Below are positions 16,720 to 23,194 of a DNA stretch of 24,116 bases, piece after piece. How positions within the stretch are numbered: the stretch's first letter is position 1; every line of letters begins with the position of its first letter. Source of the stretch: a virus; IMG/VR virus record IMGVR_UViG_3300017719_000198, positions 1-24,116 of that record; one strand, written 5' to 3'. Under the pieces are notes generated by a model, which saw only the letters and a program-made list of their open reading frames with translations, made no database searches and was not told where the DNA came from. Position numbers and translations under genes: made by a program.

Positions 16720-16965
16720 TCACTTGCTGAATTTCTCCGCAAACCCTCCTGAGTAGTCTTTATCTTCTTCAATTTTTCCATTTTCGCTTAGTTCTTTCAC
16801 CATTTGCTCAAGAGATTGTCTTTCTCTAATTAAGTCCTTGCAGTCTACAGCGGTCTGCTTAACTGACTGAAGTTCTGCCTTGCGAGCGCTTCCGTTTACG
16901 TCCTGGTCTACAGGTTTTTTCACTTCTTCAATCATGTTCGATATAGCTATAGCCATAGCGTCCAT
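16720..16965 (-). CDS. small helical protein of unknown function
   Basis: An 81-residue protein if started at ATG 16965 (MDAMAIAISNMIEEVKKPVD). The frame is open back to ATG 17046 (108 residues), but that start would overlap the coding C-terminus of the GroES-like gene by 65 bases. The shorter start gives a 16-base gap and fits the tight spacing elsewhere. The upstream part still includes a plausible helix (RFSTLEAAIKLMDAMAIA), so the long form is not excluded. Residues about 30-65 (KQTAVDCKDLIRERQSLEQM and on) look like a coiled coil. No family was recognised. Small helical proteins near terL can be small terminase subunits, but nothing here proves it. Confidence 0.6.
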   Translation of the reverse strand: MDAMAIAISNMIEEVKKPVDQDVNGSARKAELQSVKQTAVDCKDLIRERQSLEQMVKELSENGKIEEDKDYSGGFAEKFSK

Positions 16966-16981
16966 AAGCTTTATTGCGGCC

Positions 16982-17572
16982 TCAAGGGTGCTGAACCTTG
17001 TAGAGGAGTTCCGAGATCGCGACCCTGTAGTATTCTTTGTCATCAATTTTAATTCTGTAATCCCTGTTTTTCTTAAACCCTACAATATCTCCTTTTGATA
17101 CACCTATAAGTTTCAGCTCAGGGGTAGAAAAAGAAACTACCCCCTGGGTTACTACTTTCTCTTTTAAGTCTACAACCTCTATTATTTCAGAAGGTCTTTC
17201 AATATCTTCTTCAACAGGCTCAAGTAGACTCCAGCCCTTAAGGGGGCGGACAATATTGTCTTCTTTGCTTTTGTATGCAATCGCTTGGCTTGAAGCCGCG
17301 TGATTGTCATCGTAGTTGACGAGGTAGTGATTGTCTTCTTCAACAAGTGGGCTACCACCATGTATAACCACGTGATGATGAAAGTAAACCGTATCTCCAG
17401 CCTTCGCGCCAGTTTCATGCTTAAGTGGAGCAGAGACCACAATGCCCTCCGTAGTTCTTCTTTCAAATTCATTAAACTTAGTCTCTATAAAAAGTTCTAG
17501 CCCACTTTCCGTTTTAATGGTGTCCTGAAGCTTATTTTCTATCTCTACAACAAAGTCTGTAAGTGACTGCAT
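16982..17572 (-). CDS. tandem GroES-fold (Cpn10-like) co-chaperonin
   Basis: A 196-residue protein with two successive Cpn10-type halves. Half 1 (about 5-108) has FVVEIENKLQ, a possible mobile loop DTIKTESGLEL, then TEGIVVSAP, GAKAGDTVYFHHHVV and the end KEDNIV. Half 2 (about 109-195) has RPLKGWSLLEPVEEDIERPS, QGVVSFST, GVSKGDIVGFKKNRDYRIKI and DDKEYYRVAISELL. That second stretch follows the GroES C-terminal pattern V-K-x-G-D-x-V-x-F ... I-D-x-E-x-x-x-V-x-E-x-D-I-L closely. GroES caps GroEL; phage versions such as gp31 replace it to fold large capsid proteins. A double-length form resembles plastid Cpn20 in plan. It starts 3 bases after the preceding gene. The fold assignment is by pattern; partner chaperonin and substrate are inferred. 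Confidence 0.75.
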   Translation of the reverse strand: MQSLTDFVVEIENKLQDTIKTESGLELFIETKFNEFERRTTEGIVVSAPLKHETGAKAGDTVYFHHHVVIHGGSPLVEEDNHYLVNYDDNHAASSQAIAYKSKEDNIVRPLKGWSLLEPVEEDIERPSEIIEVVDLKEKVVTQGVVSFSTPELKLIGVSKGDIVGFKKNRDYRIKIDDKEYYRVAISELLYKVQHP

Positions 17573-17575
17573 TTA

Positions 17576-17812
17576 TTAAAAGTTCAAATCGTATTCAAGA
17601 AGGCAGGGCATATCGTCTATTGCTTTCCACAATACTGTTCCCTCATCATTCTCTATATATACTAAGTAACGGCATTTTCCGTGCTTATGCAAATAAGACT
17701 CGTCTTGGATTATGGCCGTAACCTTTCCGTCACCAGCTCTCATTCCGCAGTAATAGGCCATCCCGTTTTTAGGGTCTTTACCTATAACTATCTTTCTAAT
17801 TAGTCCATCCAT
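17576..17812 (-). CDS. small conserved-looking phage protein, unknown function
   Basis: A 78-residue protein, MDGLIRKIVIGKDPKNGMAY, ending WKAIDDMPCLLEYDLNF. Mixed alpha/beta composition with two Cys, no signal peptide and no membrane segment. The ATG overlaps the stop of the upstream gene (TAATG), and the GroES-like gene follows after 3 bases. It is therefore in the same operon and may share timing with the co-chaperonin. I cannot assign a family. Confidence 0.75.
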   Translation of the reverse strand: MDGLIRKIVIGKDPKNGMAYYCGMRAGDGKVTAIIQDESYLHKHGKCRYLVYIENDEGTVLWKAIDDMPCLLEYDLNF

Positions 17813-18117
17813 TAGTTTAGTGATATACCAAGGTCAGAAAGCAAGTCGTCTAGATCAGAAGGCTCATCCTCAAACTGGGCGCTCATTATCTCCTTAATTA
17901 TCTCTAGCTCGTCTCTACTGTCTAAGTTGTAGCTAAACACACTTTTTAGCTCTACCGAATCCCCTTCTTCTGGCTCTTTACTTAGGTCTGTGTCTAAAAC
18001 CCCTATGACAATAGAGGACATTACTTTATCTTCATACTCGTATGAACGGATTAATTCCTCTATTTTAGAGACTAACTCGTATACCTCAGAGATAAACTGC
18101 TTGTCTTTTGAATTCAT
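17812..18117 (-). CDS. small acidic protein, unknown function
   Basis: A 101-residue protein, strongly acidic (many Asp/Glu, for example KEPEEGDSVELKSVF and SAQFEDEPSDLDDLLSDLG). Residues 1-30 form a probable helix (SKDKQFISEVYELVSKIEEL). It is the first gene of the leftward run that leads through the GroES-like, secreted and terminase genes. Its start faces the winged-helix regulator gene across only 19 bases (18118-18136). Its promoter must therefore lie in that gap or inside the regulator gene. TATCTTTA just upstream is a one-mismatch version of the -7 box. No family was recognised; acidity could suit a DNA-mimic or a binding partner of basic proteins. Confidence 0.7.
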   Translation of the reverse strand: MNSKDKQFISEVYELVSKIEELIRSYEYEDKVMSSIVIGVLDTDLSKEPEEGDSVELKSVFSYNLDSRDELEIIKEIMSAQFEDEPSDLDDLLSDLGISLN

Positions 18118-18136
18118 TTACTAAAGATACATACTA

Positions 18137-18553
18137 ATGCCAAGATCTACAGTTAGCAAAAAGAAGATGTTTAGGGAGTTTTCTGTGCTAAAAGACAAGT
18201 ATATAAGCAAAAACCACCTTAAAAACCTTCATTCGTCAAGAAGAGACTTCTGCGACCACAATCAAATACTCTGGAGCCACCTAGAATTTCTTCTGTGGGG
18301 ATACGACCTAGAGTTTTTTACCATAGACTACGCCGCGTCAGAGTACGGAATGAATAGAAGCAACATGGCCAACAGAGTGATATACCCTCTAGCTCAGCAA
18401 GACCTTATTTACAAGCACTTTGAAAGGCTCACCCCTTCTAAAAACATGGATGACCACTTATTTAGAGAGGAAACTAAGTATAACTATAGAGTGCGGTACG
18501 GACTGTCTCAGAAAGCTAGACTTATGGTGCAACGGTTTTACCAAACCCTATAG
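18137..18553 (+). CDS. winged-helix (MarR-like) DNA-binding regulator
   Basis: A 138-residue protein with a basic N-terminus (MPRSTVSKKKMFREF). Residues about 61-93 read as a helix-turn-helix: FTIDYAASEYGMNRSNMANR, then VIYPLAQQDLIYK. A wing (about 94-122) and a final helix GLSQKARLMVQRFYQTL follow the MarR/PadR layout. It is likely a transcription regulator of the divergent leftward operon, whose first ATG is 19 bases away, or of its own gene. It is one of the few plus-strand genes in the main part of the window. Its 3' end overlaps the endolysin 3' end by 16 bases (convergent), so the two transcripts could interfere. Eight of its twelve Arg codons are AGA, matching the encoded tRNA. The target operator is unknown. 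Confidence 0.65.
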   Translation: MPRSTVSKKKMFREFSVLKDKYISKNHLKNLHSSRRDFCDHNQILWSHLEFLLWGYDLEFFTIDYAASEYGMNRSNMANRVIYPLAQQDLIYKHFERLTPSKNMDDHLFREETKYNYRVRYGLSQKARLMVQRFYQTL

Positions 18554-19005
18554 GTTGTTCCTGGGTACTTGACGTCCTTGTACGCCTTTAAGACTCGACC
18601 TCTGTTTTCGGATGGAGAGTTGTATGAGACATGAACCCAGTCGGGATTGGTGTCATCACCAAACTCCCATATGAGCTGATCGAAATCCAAGCACTCTTTG
18701 ATATAGAAGAATATGTCTGCATTACTTATTTTCCCAAATACATCAGCATCCAAATCCAAAGCGCGACCTTGACAATGCTGAGAGGTAGCGCTGCCCCCAA
18801 TCGAACTGTTGAGCTTTGGGGATCTGTACCCTGACGACACGTATATCGGGACTTCAAAGTGATCTCGGAGAGGTTGAAAGACATGTCCTGCTACTAGCTT
18901 GAGGTTAGTTATCTGAGGGTCGTCAGGCGCGTTTTTTAGTCCTAGGCGCTTTGCCGTCGTGCTTCTTACCGCCTCTCTTAGACTCAAATTTTTGGACAAT
19001 TTCAT
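18538..19005 (-). CDS. endolysin, peptidase M15-type (D-Ala-D-Ala carboxypeptidase-like)
   Basis: A 155-residue protein of the M15_3 type. The start MKLSKNLSLREAVRSTTAKR fits the family's usual beginning. Core motifs are YVSSGYRSPKLNSSIGG (55-71), then SQHCQGRALDLDAD (75-88) with zinc ligands H77 and D84. Further on come QLIWEFGDD (110-118), with a likely catalytic Glu (E114), and DWVHVSYN (122-129) with the third ligand H125. The length is that of a stand-alone catalytic domain, with no wall-binding part. It cuts peptide bonds in the peptidoglycan stem and serves lysis. No signal peptide is visible, so a holin is expected; the small membrane protein at 21107-21265 is a candidate. Confidence 0.88.
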   Translation of the reverse strand: MKLSKNLSLREAVRSTTAKRLGLKNAPDDPQITNLKLVAGHVFQPLRDHFEVPIYVSSGYRSPKLNSSIGGSATSQHCQGRALDLDADVFGKISNADIFFYIKECLDFDQLIWEFGDDTNPDWVHVSYNSPSENRGRVLKAYKDVKYPGTTYRVW

Positions 19006-19066
19006 TCTGCTTTTTGTTAAAGTCTTTTTGTTTCAATCTTGGATTAAAGTATCCTTTACTGCCCAT
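18923..19066 (-). CDS. possible small basic protein overlapping endolysin start
   Basis: An open frame of 47 residues, ATG at 19066 and stop TGA at 18923-18925. It reads MGSKGYFNPRLKQKDFNKKQ and ends GGKKHDGKAPRTKKRA. It is very basic and overlaps the endolysin's 5' end by 83 bases in another frame. The overlap is large for a genuine phage gene, but the frame starts in an otherwise empty 144-base gap and its first 20 residues lie upstream of the endolysin. It may be a short basic protein, a leader frame that couples to the endolysin, or chance. Confidence 0.35.
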   Translation of the reverse strand: MGSKGYFNPRLKQKDFNKKQNEIVQKFESKRGGKKHDGKAPRTKKRA

Positions 19067-19087
19067 AGTTAACACCGATTAACAAGG

Positions 19088-19098
19088 CCAAAATTTGG
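19088..19098. promoter_or_regulatory. inverted repeat in divergent intergenic region
   Basis: CCAAA-A-TTTGG is a perfect 11-base inverted repeat in the gap between the leftward endolysin side and the rightward 19150 gene. It puts TTTG on both strands. That could serve as a -33 element in either direction or as a small operator. No good TAnnTTTG follows at the proper distance on either side, so it is only a candidate. Confidence 0.25.
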
Positions 19099-19149
19099 AA
19101 ATACGAGAAGTTATTCATAGACTGAGATCAGCGAACAAAACTAAGCACT

Positions 19150-19482
19150 ATGAAGCACATCATCACCACCCTATTATTAGCAGCCACGACTGCAATCAGC
19201 GCACAGACCATCTTTTTTCAACCCTCAGACTATAGCTTACCTGCAGCTACTCACGAATGGAGTGTAACGGTAGTCTCTAACCTAGGGGTAGCTCAAAACA
19301 TGTACGAGGGGATGGTTCAGTCAGAGACATTGATCTTAACTGACCTCGACACTAATTTCAAGGAGTACATCTTTACCCACTACATCGACGGGCAGTTAGA
19401 AGAACAGTTTGTGTACGACTGCCAAGTCCAGCAGGTGCACCCAGAAGTAACTACGATTACAGTAGCTACGGTAGTAAAGTAA
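19150..19482 (+). CDS. small secreted or periplasmic protein
   Basis: A 110-residue protein with a clear signal peptide: MKHIITTLLLAATTAISAQ, cleavage expected after ISA. The mature part (about 91 residues) is Thr/Val/Gln-rich and beta-type, for example HEWSVTVVSNLGVAQNMYEG and TDLDTNFKEYIFTHYIDG. It has one Cys, no lipobox and no further membrane segment. It stands alone on the plus strand between the endolysin and the leftward structural operon, and is closed by the strong hairpin at 19503-19531. No Shine-Dalgarno is visible upstream, as usual in Bacteroidota. It looks like a moron that changes the host envelope, but no family was recognised. Confidence 0.7.
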   Translation: MKHIITTLLLAATTAISAQTIFFQPSDYSLPAATHEWSVTVVSNLGVAQNMYEGMVQSETLILTDLDTNFKEYIFTHYIDGQLEEQFVYDCQVQQVHPEVTTITVATVVK

Positions 19483-19502
19483 CCAAAACCGCATACTAAG
19501 AG

Positions 19503-19531
19503 AAAAGCCCCGTGAGGGGCTTTTTCTTTTT
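19503..19531. terminator. bidirectional rho-independent terminator
   Basis: AAAAGCCCC-GTGA-GGGGCTTTT forms a 9-bp stem with a 4-base loop, followed by TCTTTTT on the plus strand. On the minus strand the same stem ends in TTTTCTC. It lies 20 bases after the stop of the 19150 gene and 3 bases after the stop of the leftward 19534-20322 gene, so it serves both converging transcripts. Confidence 0.88.
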
Positions 19532-19533
19532 AG

Positions 19534-20322
19534 TCATCTTCTGTAGTTGCTTAAGCCACGCAGTAGGCCTTTGACTCCCGCTTTCTCTCTATCTTCTCTA
19601 AACTCCTTGTTCTGCTGACGAACCGTGTCTCTCATGCCCCCCATTTTACCTTGCGCTGCAAGAGAGCGCATGATCGCGTTCTGTGCAAATCGGTTAAAGT
19701 CTGGAGCTCCCGCCCCTTTAGCTTGTGTTTCTTTGAGGTAGTCGCTTTTGTAGATGCTGGCCGCCTGACGAGGCGACACAGGCTCCCCGTCAGCAAAGAA
19801 CGTAGGCTGAACCATTCCGTTCTGCTCCCTAGTAGATACCGTAATTCTCTTTCTGCCGTCCTTGATCTCACCACCTTGCTCGTAGATCTTACCTCCGTAC
19901 TTCATGCCTTGGGCCTTAGATCCACCTGCACCACGAGACTGGTTCAGCATTTCCATAAGATCCTCTGTTTCACTGGCTCCTGGACCGCCTTGAGCTTCGT
20001 TACGCATCTGCTGACCACGAGATTGACCTTCGAAAGTAGCTTCATCGAGAACAAAATCCCCGTTTTCGTCTTCTACGATAGGATAGTCTTCGTCAGCGAT
20101 CATCATGCCGCCGTTCTCATCCTGAGAGACAGCGTATTCGTTCCAGTTCCCGTAGACTTTTACCTGCTCCCCGTTAGGGGCATCGTACATAACAAACTCC
20201 CGATCTCCGTCACGCTCTACAGGAGAAGTGTACTGACCAGCCATACTAAAGCTGTTCTGCCCTCCTTTCTTTTTCTCCATTGCTTCGCGAAGCTTGTCCG
20301 CCATGCCACCTGAGTTCATCAT
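19534..20322 (-). CDS. Gly/Met/Gln-rich phage protein, unknown function
   Basis: A 262-residue hydrophilic protein, MMNSGGMADKLREAMEKKKG at the start. A short acidic beta-type segment follows (about 35-95, REFVMYDAPNGEQVKVYGNW and MIADEDYPIVEDENGDFVLD). The middle is Gly/Gln/Met-rich, and the Arg-rich C-terminus ends GLLRGLSNYRR. Few aromatics and no membrane segment suggest a flexible protein such as a scaffold or internal virion protein. This is inferred from composition only. The ATG overlaps the stop of the basic protein gene by 4 bases (ATGA). It is the last gene of its operon, ending at the terminator. Confidence 0.65.
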   Translation of the reverse strand: MMNSGGMADKLREAMEKKKGGQNSFSMAGQYTSPVERDGDREFVMYDAPNGEQVKVYGNWNEYAVSQDENGGMMIADEDYPIVEDENGDFVLDEATFEGQSRGQQMRNEAQGGPGASETEDLMEMLNQSRGAGGSKAQGMKYGGKIYEQGGEIKDGRKRITVSTREQNGMVQPTFFADGEPVSPRQAASIYKSDYLKETQAKGAGAPDFNRFAQNAIMRSLAAQGKMGGMRDTVRQQNKEFREDREKAGVKGLLRGLSNYRR

Positions 20323-21107
20323 GATAAGCCTTTTAATTTTTTGTTCAACGTAGTCTTAGCTCGGTTTCCCATAACACCCACTCTTTTCTTAGGGGTGACC
20401 ACTTTAGACTTCTCTCGCTTAGAACGCTTGTTAATACGTGCGGCCTTTCTATCTGCTCTCACATCCTTGCGGTCAGCACCCTGAGCTACAGTCTTAGGTC
20501 CGCGCTTTACCGCAGACACTGGCTTCGGTGCTGTCTTAATAGTAGGCTTAAGAGTAGGCTTAGAAGCTGGCGTCTTAGCAGAAACTTTAGTAACGACCTT
20601 CTTCTCGACCCTGGAAGGAGCGTTCATTTTCACTACACGCTTATTTGCTGGTTTCGGGGCTGCCTTTACGCTGGGTCTATTTGTAGGACCCTTGCCGTAA
20701 GCGCTATTGATCTTGTTCTGAGCAGCATTGTACTCTGGAGATCCCTTTGTGGCGGAGTTTCGGGCTTTAATGTATGAATCCAACTTGGGATCTTTTTTCT
20801 TAGCATCTGCGTAAGAAGATTTCTTGGCCTTTGGTTTTGCTGCTGGAGTAGAAGTCTTAGCTTTTGGCTTACCGCTTACCGCGTTTGCCGCTTTCGCTTG
20901 AGCTTTTCTAGCAGGAGCCAATGCCCTATCCGCTGCCGATGCAGCTTTCCCCTGAACTTTCTGAGCAGGAGCCAATGCCCTGTCCGCTGCTGAAGACGCT
21001 GACGCCTGTGCTCTTTGACCAGCACTCCTTATGGGCTCTAACGCAGAGTTAATTGCCCCCCTTACTCTGTCTGCAAAGTCAGGAGATTTCTTTTTGGGAT
21101 CAGCCAT
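20319..21107 (-). CDS. Lys/Ala/Pro-rich histone H1-like basic protein
   Basis: A 262-residue, extremely basic, low-complexity protein. Residues 1-35 form a helix-capable start (PDFADRVRGAINSALEPIRS). Residues 38-74 contain two tandem copies of about 18 residues (SAADRALAPAQKVQGKA and SAADRALAPARKAQAKA). Then K/A/P-rich tracts resemble the C-terminal tail of histone H1 and of bacterial AlgP/HctB-like proteins (KPKAKTSTPAAKPKAKKSSY). Probable roles are binding or condensing DNA, or an internal protein packaged with the genome. It starts with a TAATG overlap with the small membrane protein gene and ends in an ATGA overlap. No enzymatic domain is visible. Confidence 0.65.
   Translation of the reverse strand: MADPKKKSPDFADRVRGAINSALEPIRSAGQRAQASASSAADRALAPAQKVQGKAASAADRALAPARKAQAKAANAVSGKPKAKTSTPAAKPKAKKSSYADAKKKDPKLDSYIKARNSATKGSPEYNAAQNKINSAYGKGPTNRPSVKAAPKPANKRVVKMNAPSRVEKKVVTKVSAKTPASKPTLKPTIKTAPKPVSAVKRGPKTVAQGADRKDVRADRKAARINKRSKREKSKVVTPKKRVGVMGNRAKTTLNKKLKGLS
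20886..20993 (-). repeat. two-copy 54-base tandem repeat in the basic-protein gene
   Basis: Two adjacent copies of about 54 bases encode SAADRALAPA-(Q/R)-K units. On the plus strand the word AGCAGGAGCCAATGCCCT is identical in both. This indicates recent internal duplication in the low-complexity gene. Confidence 0.7.
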
Positions 21108-21265
21108 TAGTTCTTCTTTCTATCAGCGATGACCATATTTACCAAGCTGTCGATATATCCGAATACCTGATTGTCCTTGTCCGTTGGAGTAAGGTTTACC
21201 ACCACCTTGATGAGGGCGAGAACTCCGATTACGAGCTCAGCGAGATTGTCAAGAATAAAATCCAT
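21107..21265 (-). CDS. small membrane protein, holin candidate
   Basis: A 52-residue protein, ATG at 21265 and stop TAA at 21107-21109, overlapping the next ATG as TAATG. It starts MDFILDNLAELVIGVLALIK and continues VVVNLTPTDKDNQVFGYID, ending in a basic ADRKKN tail. Residues about 8-25 are hydrophobic and long enough for one membrane helix with an amphipathic end. The short charged NLTPTDKD stretch follows it. Size and plan fit small class II/III-like holins or other one-helix phage proteins. The endolysin lies 2 kb away in the same orientation. A TATATTTG promoter box lies 4 bases before the ATG, giving a leaderless or nearly leaderless transcript. Confidence 0.72.
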   Translation of the reverse strand: MDFILDNLAELVIGVLALIKVVVNLTPTDKDNQVFGYIDSLVNMVIADRKKN

Positions 21266-21269
21266 GAGA

Positions 21270-21277
21270 CAAATATA
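21270..21277 (-). promoter_or_regulatory. Bacteroidota-type -7 promoter box upstream of small membrane protein
   Basis: The minus strand reads TATATTTG, ending 4 bases before the ATG at 21265, in the 38-base gap after the 74-residue gene. The start of transcription would fall at or next to the ATG. A -33 TTTG at standard distance is not visible. Confidence 0.55.
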
Positions 21278-21303
21278 TTAGATATACAGACTCAAGTAGA
21301 GAC

Positions 21304-21528
21304 CTACCTGTACTTACTCTGTCGCTTATCTTTCTTTACTAGGCCTGACTTGCTCTTCTTGAGCTTGTCCTTGATCTTAACCTTAAAACCTTCGCCTTCT
21401 CCCTTGGCTTTGAACTTAGTGACGCGCCCCCCGCGCTTCTCCACCTTCTTGCCTTCTACTTGGATCTCCTTACCGTCAACTTCAACGCCGAAGCCTCCCT
21501 TAGTAACCTTTCTTTTCTTAGCTCTCAT
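21304..21528 (-). CDS. small very basic protein, unknown function
   Basis: A 74-residue protein with about one third Lys/Arg: MRAKKRKVTKGGFGVEVDGK, then GRVTKFKAKGEGEGFKVKIK and the end VKKDKRQSKYR. The middle could form a small beta-hairpin (VEVDGKEIQVEGK). It overlaps the preceding gene by 4 bases (ATGA). With the Lys-rich protein two genes downstream, it makes a basic-protein cluster and may bind DNA or nucleic acid. No family was recognised. Confidence 0.6.
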   Translation of the reverse strand: MRAKKRKVTKGGFGVEVDGKEIQVEGKKVEKRGGRVTKFKAKGEGEGFKVKIKDKLKKSKSGLVKKDKRQSKYR

Positions 21529-22376
21529 CTTGTAAACTCGTTAGGGTGTATTCTAAAATTCATCCTGAAGTCGTCGTTCTTGTTATAATCCCTATCTCCT
21601 TCTTCCCCGCTCCTAACTCTGTTCCTTAGCTCCCTGTACCAGTTGCTGTTCTCCCCTTCTTTGAAGTTTCGTTCTCCTTTATTCCAATCGTATACGTCTG
21701 TATAGATGTACCCCCCAGGGTTTTCTGGGTCAGGCCAGTATCTGCCTCTTCCTATTGTGGTGGCCAGCCTGTACAAAGGGTCTGTAGCCGTGTTTACAGC
21801 AATTTCCCTTAGAGATCCTTCTGCCCCCCTGTTTATCCTGTTGGCTATTTCGGGGTTGTAGTCGGTGTACTCGGTCCCTCCTGTATTCTTTCCCGTCCTC
21901 TCTACTGCATTTTGGATTACATTGAGGAGCATTCTCCTTTGCTCTTTGTCTAAAGAAGAGTCACCCATCCTTGCCGACCCTGTCTCTTTGTTTACTAACT
22001 GACCCAGGTTGTCTGGAAGGAAATGCCTAACCAACCCCTCCTTAAAGCTTGGATCCACATGACTAAAGGTCTTAGACTCCTGAAAAGCCTTCTCTGTGAC
22101 CTCCCCCCAGTCCCCATCTATGTCTGATTCAGAGATTAAACCTTCCTTAAAAAGGATCTTCTGGAACTCTATTACGTCCTCTTTAGGTAGCCCCCTTTTG
22201 CTCACGGACTTAGTGAACCCTGGGGTTTCTTTATCAGATCCCACCCCCATAAATGGCCTTAACATGCTCGATAGGCTCATGCCTGCTTCACTTACGGGTG
22301 GACCCTTAGTCTTGTGCTTCCCGCTCTCCAACTCCTTGAGAAGTTGCTTAACACGGGGTCCTTTCTTGGCCTTCAT
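21525..22376 (-). CDS. phage protein with peptidoglycan-binding-like segment
   Basis: A 283-residue protein from ATG 22376 (MKAKKGPRVKQLLKELESGK). The frame opens 11 codons earlier at 22409, but the promoter box at 22381-22388 would then lie inside the gene. The inner start also gives the typical K-rich phage beginning. Residues about 66-100 (DVIEFQKILFKEGLISESD, then DGDWGEVTEKAFQ) follow the pattern of peptidoglycan-binding domain type 1 (L-x-x-x-G...D-G-x-x-G-x-x-T-x-x-A-x-x-x-F-Q). The remainder is polar, with WPDPENPGGYIYTDVYDWNK and an Arg/Asp-rich end; no membrane segment is seen. It could be a structural or wall-penetration protein. It heads the leftward operon that ends at the terminator. 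Confidence 0.6.
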   Translation of the reverse strand: MKAKKGPRVKQLLKELESGKHKTKGPPVSEAGMSLSSMLRPFMGVGSDKETPGFTKSVSKRGLPKEDVIEFQKILFKEGLISESDIDGDWGEVTEKAFQESKTFSHVDPSFKEGLVRHFLPDNLGQLVNKETGSARMGDSSLDKEQRRMLLNVIQNAVERTGKNTGGTEYTDYNPEIANRINRGAEGSLREIAVNTATDPLYRLATTIGRGRYWPDPENPGGYIYTDVYDWNKGERNFKEGENSNWYRELRNRVRSGEEGDRDYNKNDDFRMNFRIHPNEFTR

Positions 22377-22380
22377 AGCA

Positions 22381-22388
22381 CAAATATA
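22381..22388 (-). promoter_or_regulatory. Bacteroidota-type -7 promoter box at operon head
   Basis: The minus strand reads TATATTTG, ending 4 bases before the ATG at 22376. It is the same arrangement as at 21270-21277 and implies a leaderless mRNA. It supports 22376 rather than 22409 as the true start. No -33 TTTG is visible at 19 bases. Confidence 0.6.
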
Positions 22389-23194
22389 ACAAGATAGTTC
22401 TTGCGCCACTCACAGCATTAAGTGTAACAGACTCTTGACTCCTCAACACTACCAAAAATACTTTGGAGGCTACTTACAGAAGCTTTTGAAGTGTCATCCG
22501 CTAGGCTGCTCAGCGAAGTTACAGCAGAAAATTGACATATGCAAGTCCTGAAGGTTCCCTTGAACGCACCAAGCCTAACCACCTGTCATGGAACAGAGTA
22601 CCAGCTTAAAAAAGGGGTGAGTAATACAGATCCTGGGGACTATACATATGCATCACCGCTCGCGCACGTAACCCGAAACGCATTACGCAACCCCGCCCCC
22701 CTCACAACCCGCGCCGCTCCGCCAAGAGTTTCAGCTTTTTGCCATAAGCCACTAGGACTCAACGATTTAAGGCAGGTAGAGTGCAGCACCGCTTTAGGTC
22801 GATTGTCATAGCGTAGCTATCAAGATAGACAAGACAACCACCCCTCACCCCTTACAGCCACAAAACCACACTCCATTCCGCCTGCATTATACACGCCGAA
22901 TCACACATGGTTTCACACAGGAAGCTTTGCTTCGCGATGGCTTCGTTGGTTGACGTTTATCCCAGTCCTATTTGGCCTCCATTGCTTGGCTGTTCTGGGC
23001 CTCCCGTCATGACGCATCAGCTGGGCGCGGCTCATGTGCACATCATGCGAATCTTCGGCGCCTGTTTCCCCGTGCATAATGCGGACGCGGAAATCGCACA
23101 GGAAGATTCTCCCTTCAATTTTGCCCTTATTTCGAAAAGTTGTCCATATCTTTGTGGTCTCAGCAACACCGCTGGGATTCAGAAACACTGACAC
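22389..23194. other. ~800-base stretch without a convincing gene
   Basis: This stretch separates the leftward phage operon from the rightward GC-rich genes. Open frames exist here but have poor protein character. Features seen are a perfect 10-bp inverted repeat, AAGGGGTGAG (22612-22621) and CTCACCCCTT (22844-22853), 222 bases apart. There is also a small palindrome ATAGC-GTA-GCTAT (22808-22820) and a hairpin GAAGC-TTT-GCTTC (22921-22933) just after a CACACAGGAA word. GC rises from left to right across the stretch. It could be a divergent control region, an origin, or the remains of a junction between unrelated sequences. Confidence 0.5.
22907..23191 (+). CDS. doubtful open frame in the GC-rich right end
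   Basis: A frame of 94 residues starting MVSHRKLCFAMASLVDVYPS and ending SNTAGIQKH. Protein character is poor, with no recognisable domain. Two points keep it in the list. Its ATG lies in the context ACACATGG, the same as that of the next gene at 23195. Its TGA also ends only 3 bases before that ATG. A second in-frame ATG at 22937 follows a GAAGC/GCTTC hairpin. It may be a leader frame controlling translation of the next gene, or chance. Confidence 0.22.
   Translation: MVSHRKLCFAMASLVDVYPSPIWPPLLGCSGPPVMTHQLGAAHVHIMRIFGACFPVHNADAEIAQEDSPFNFALISKSCPYLCGLSNTAGIQKH

Noticed and set aside
22539-22811. Plus-strand frame of 90 codons
   Set aside because: Pro/Thr/Arg-biased sequence with no domain, spanning the inverted-repeat region; no supporting start signal.
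22908-22922. TTTCACACAGGAA resembling the lac leader found in cloning vectors
   Set aside because: Only 13 bases match and the flanks do not. CACA-rich words are common in this part, so vector contamination is not supported.
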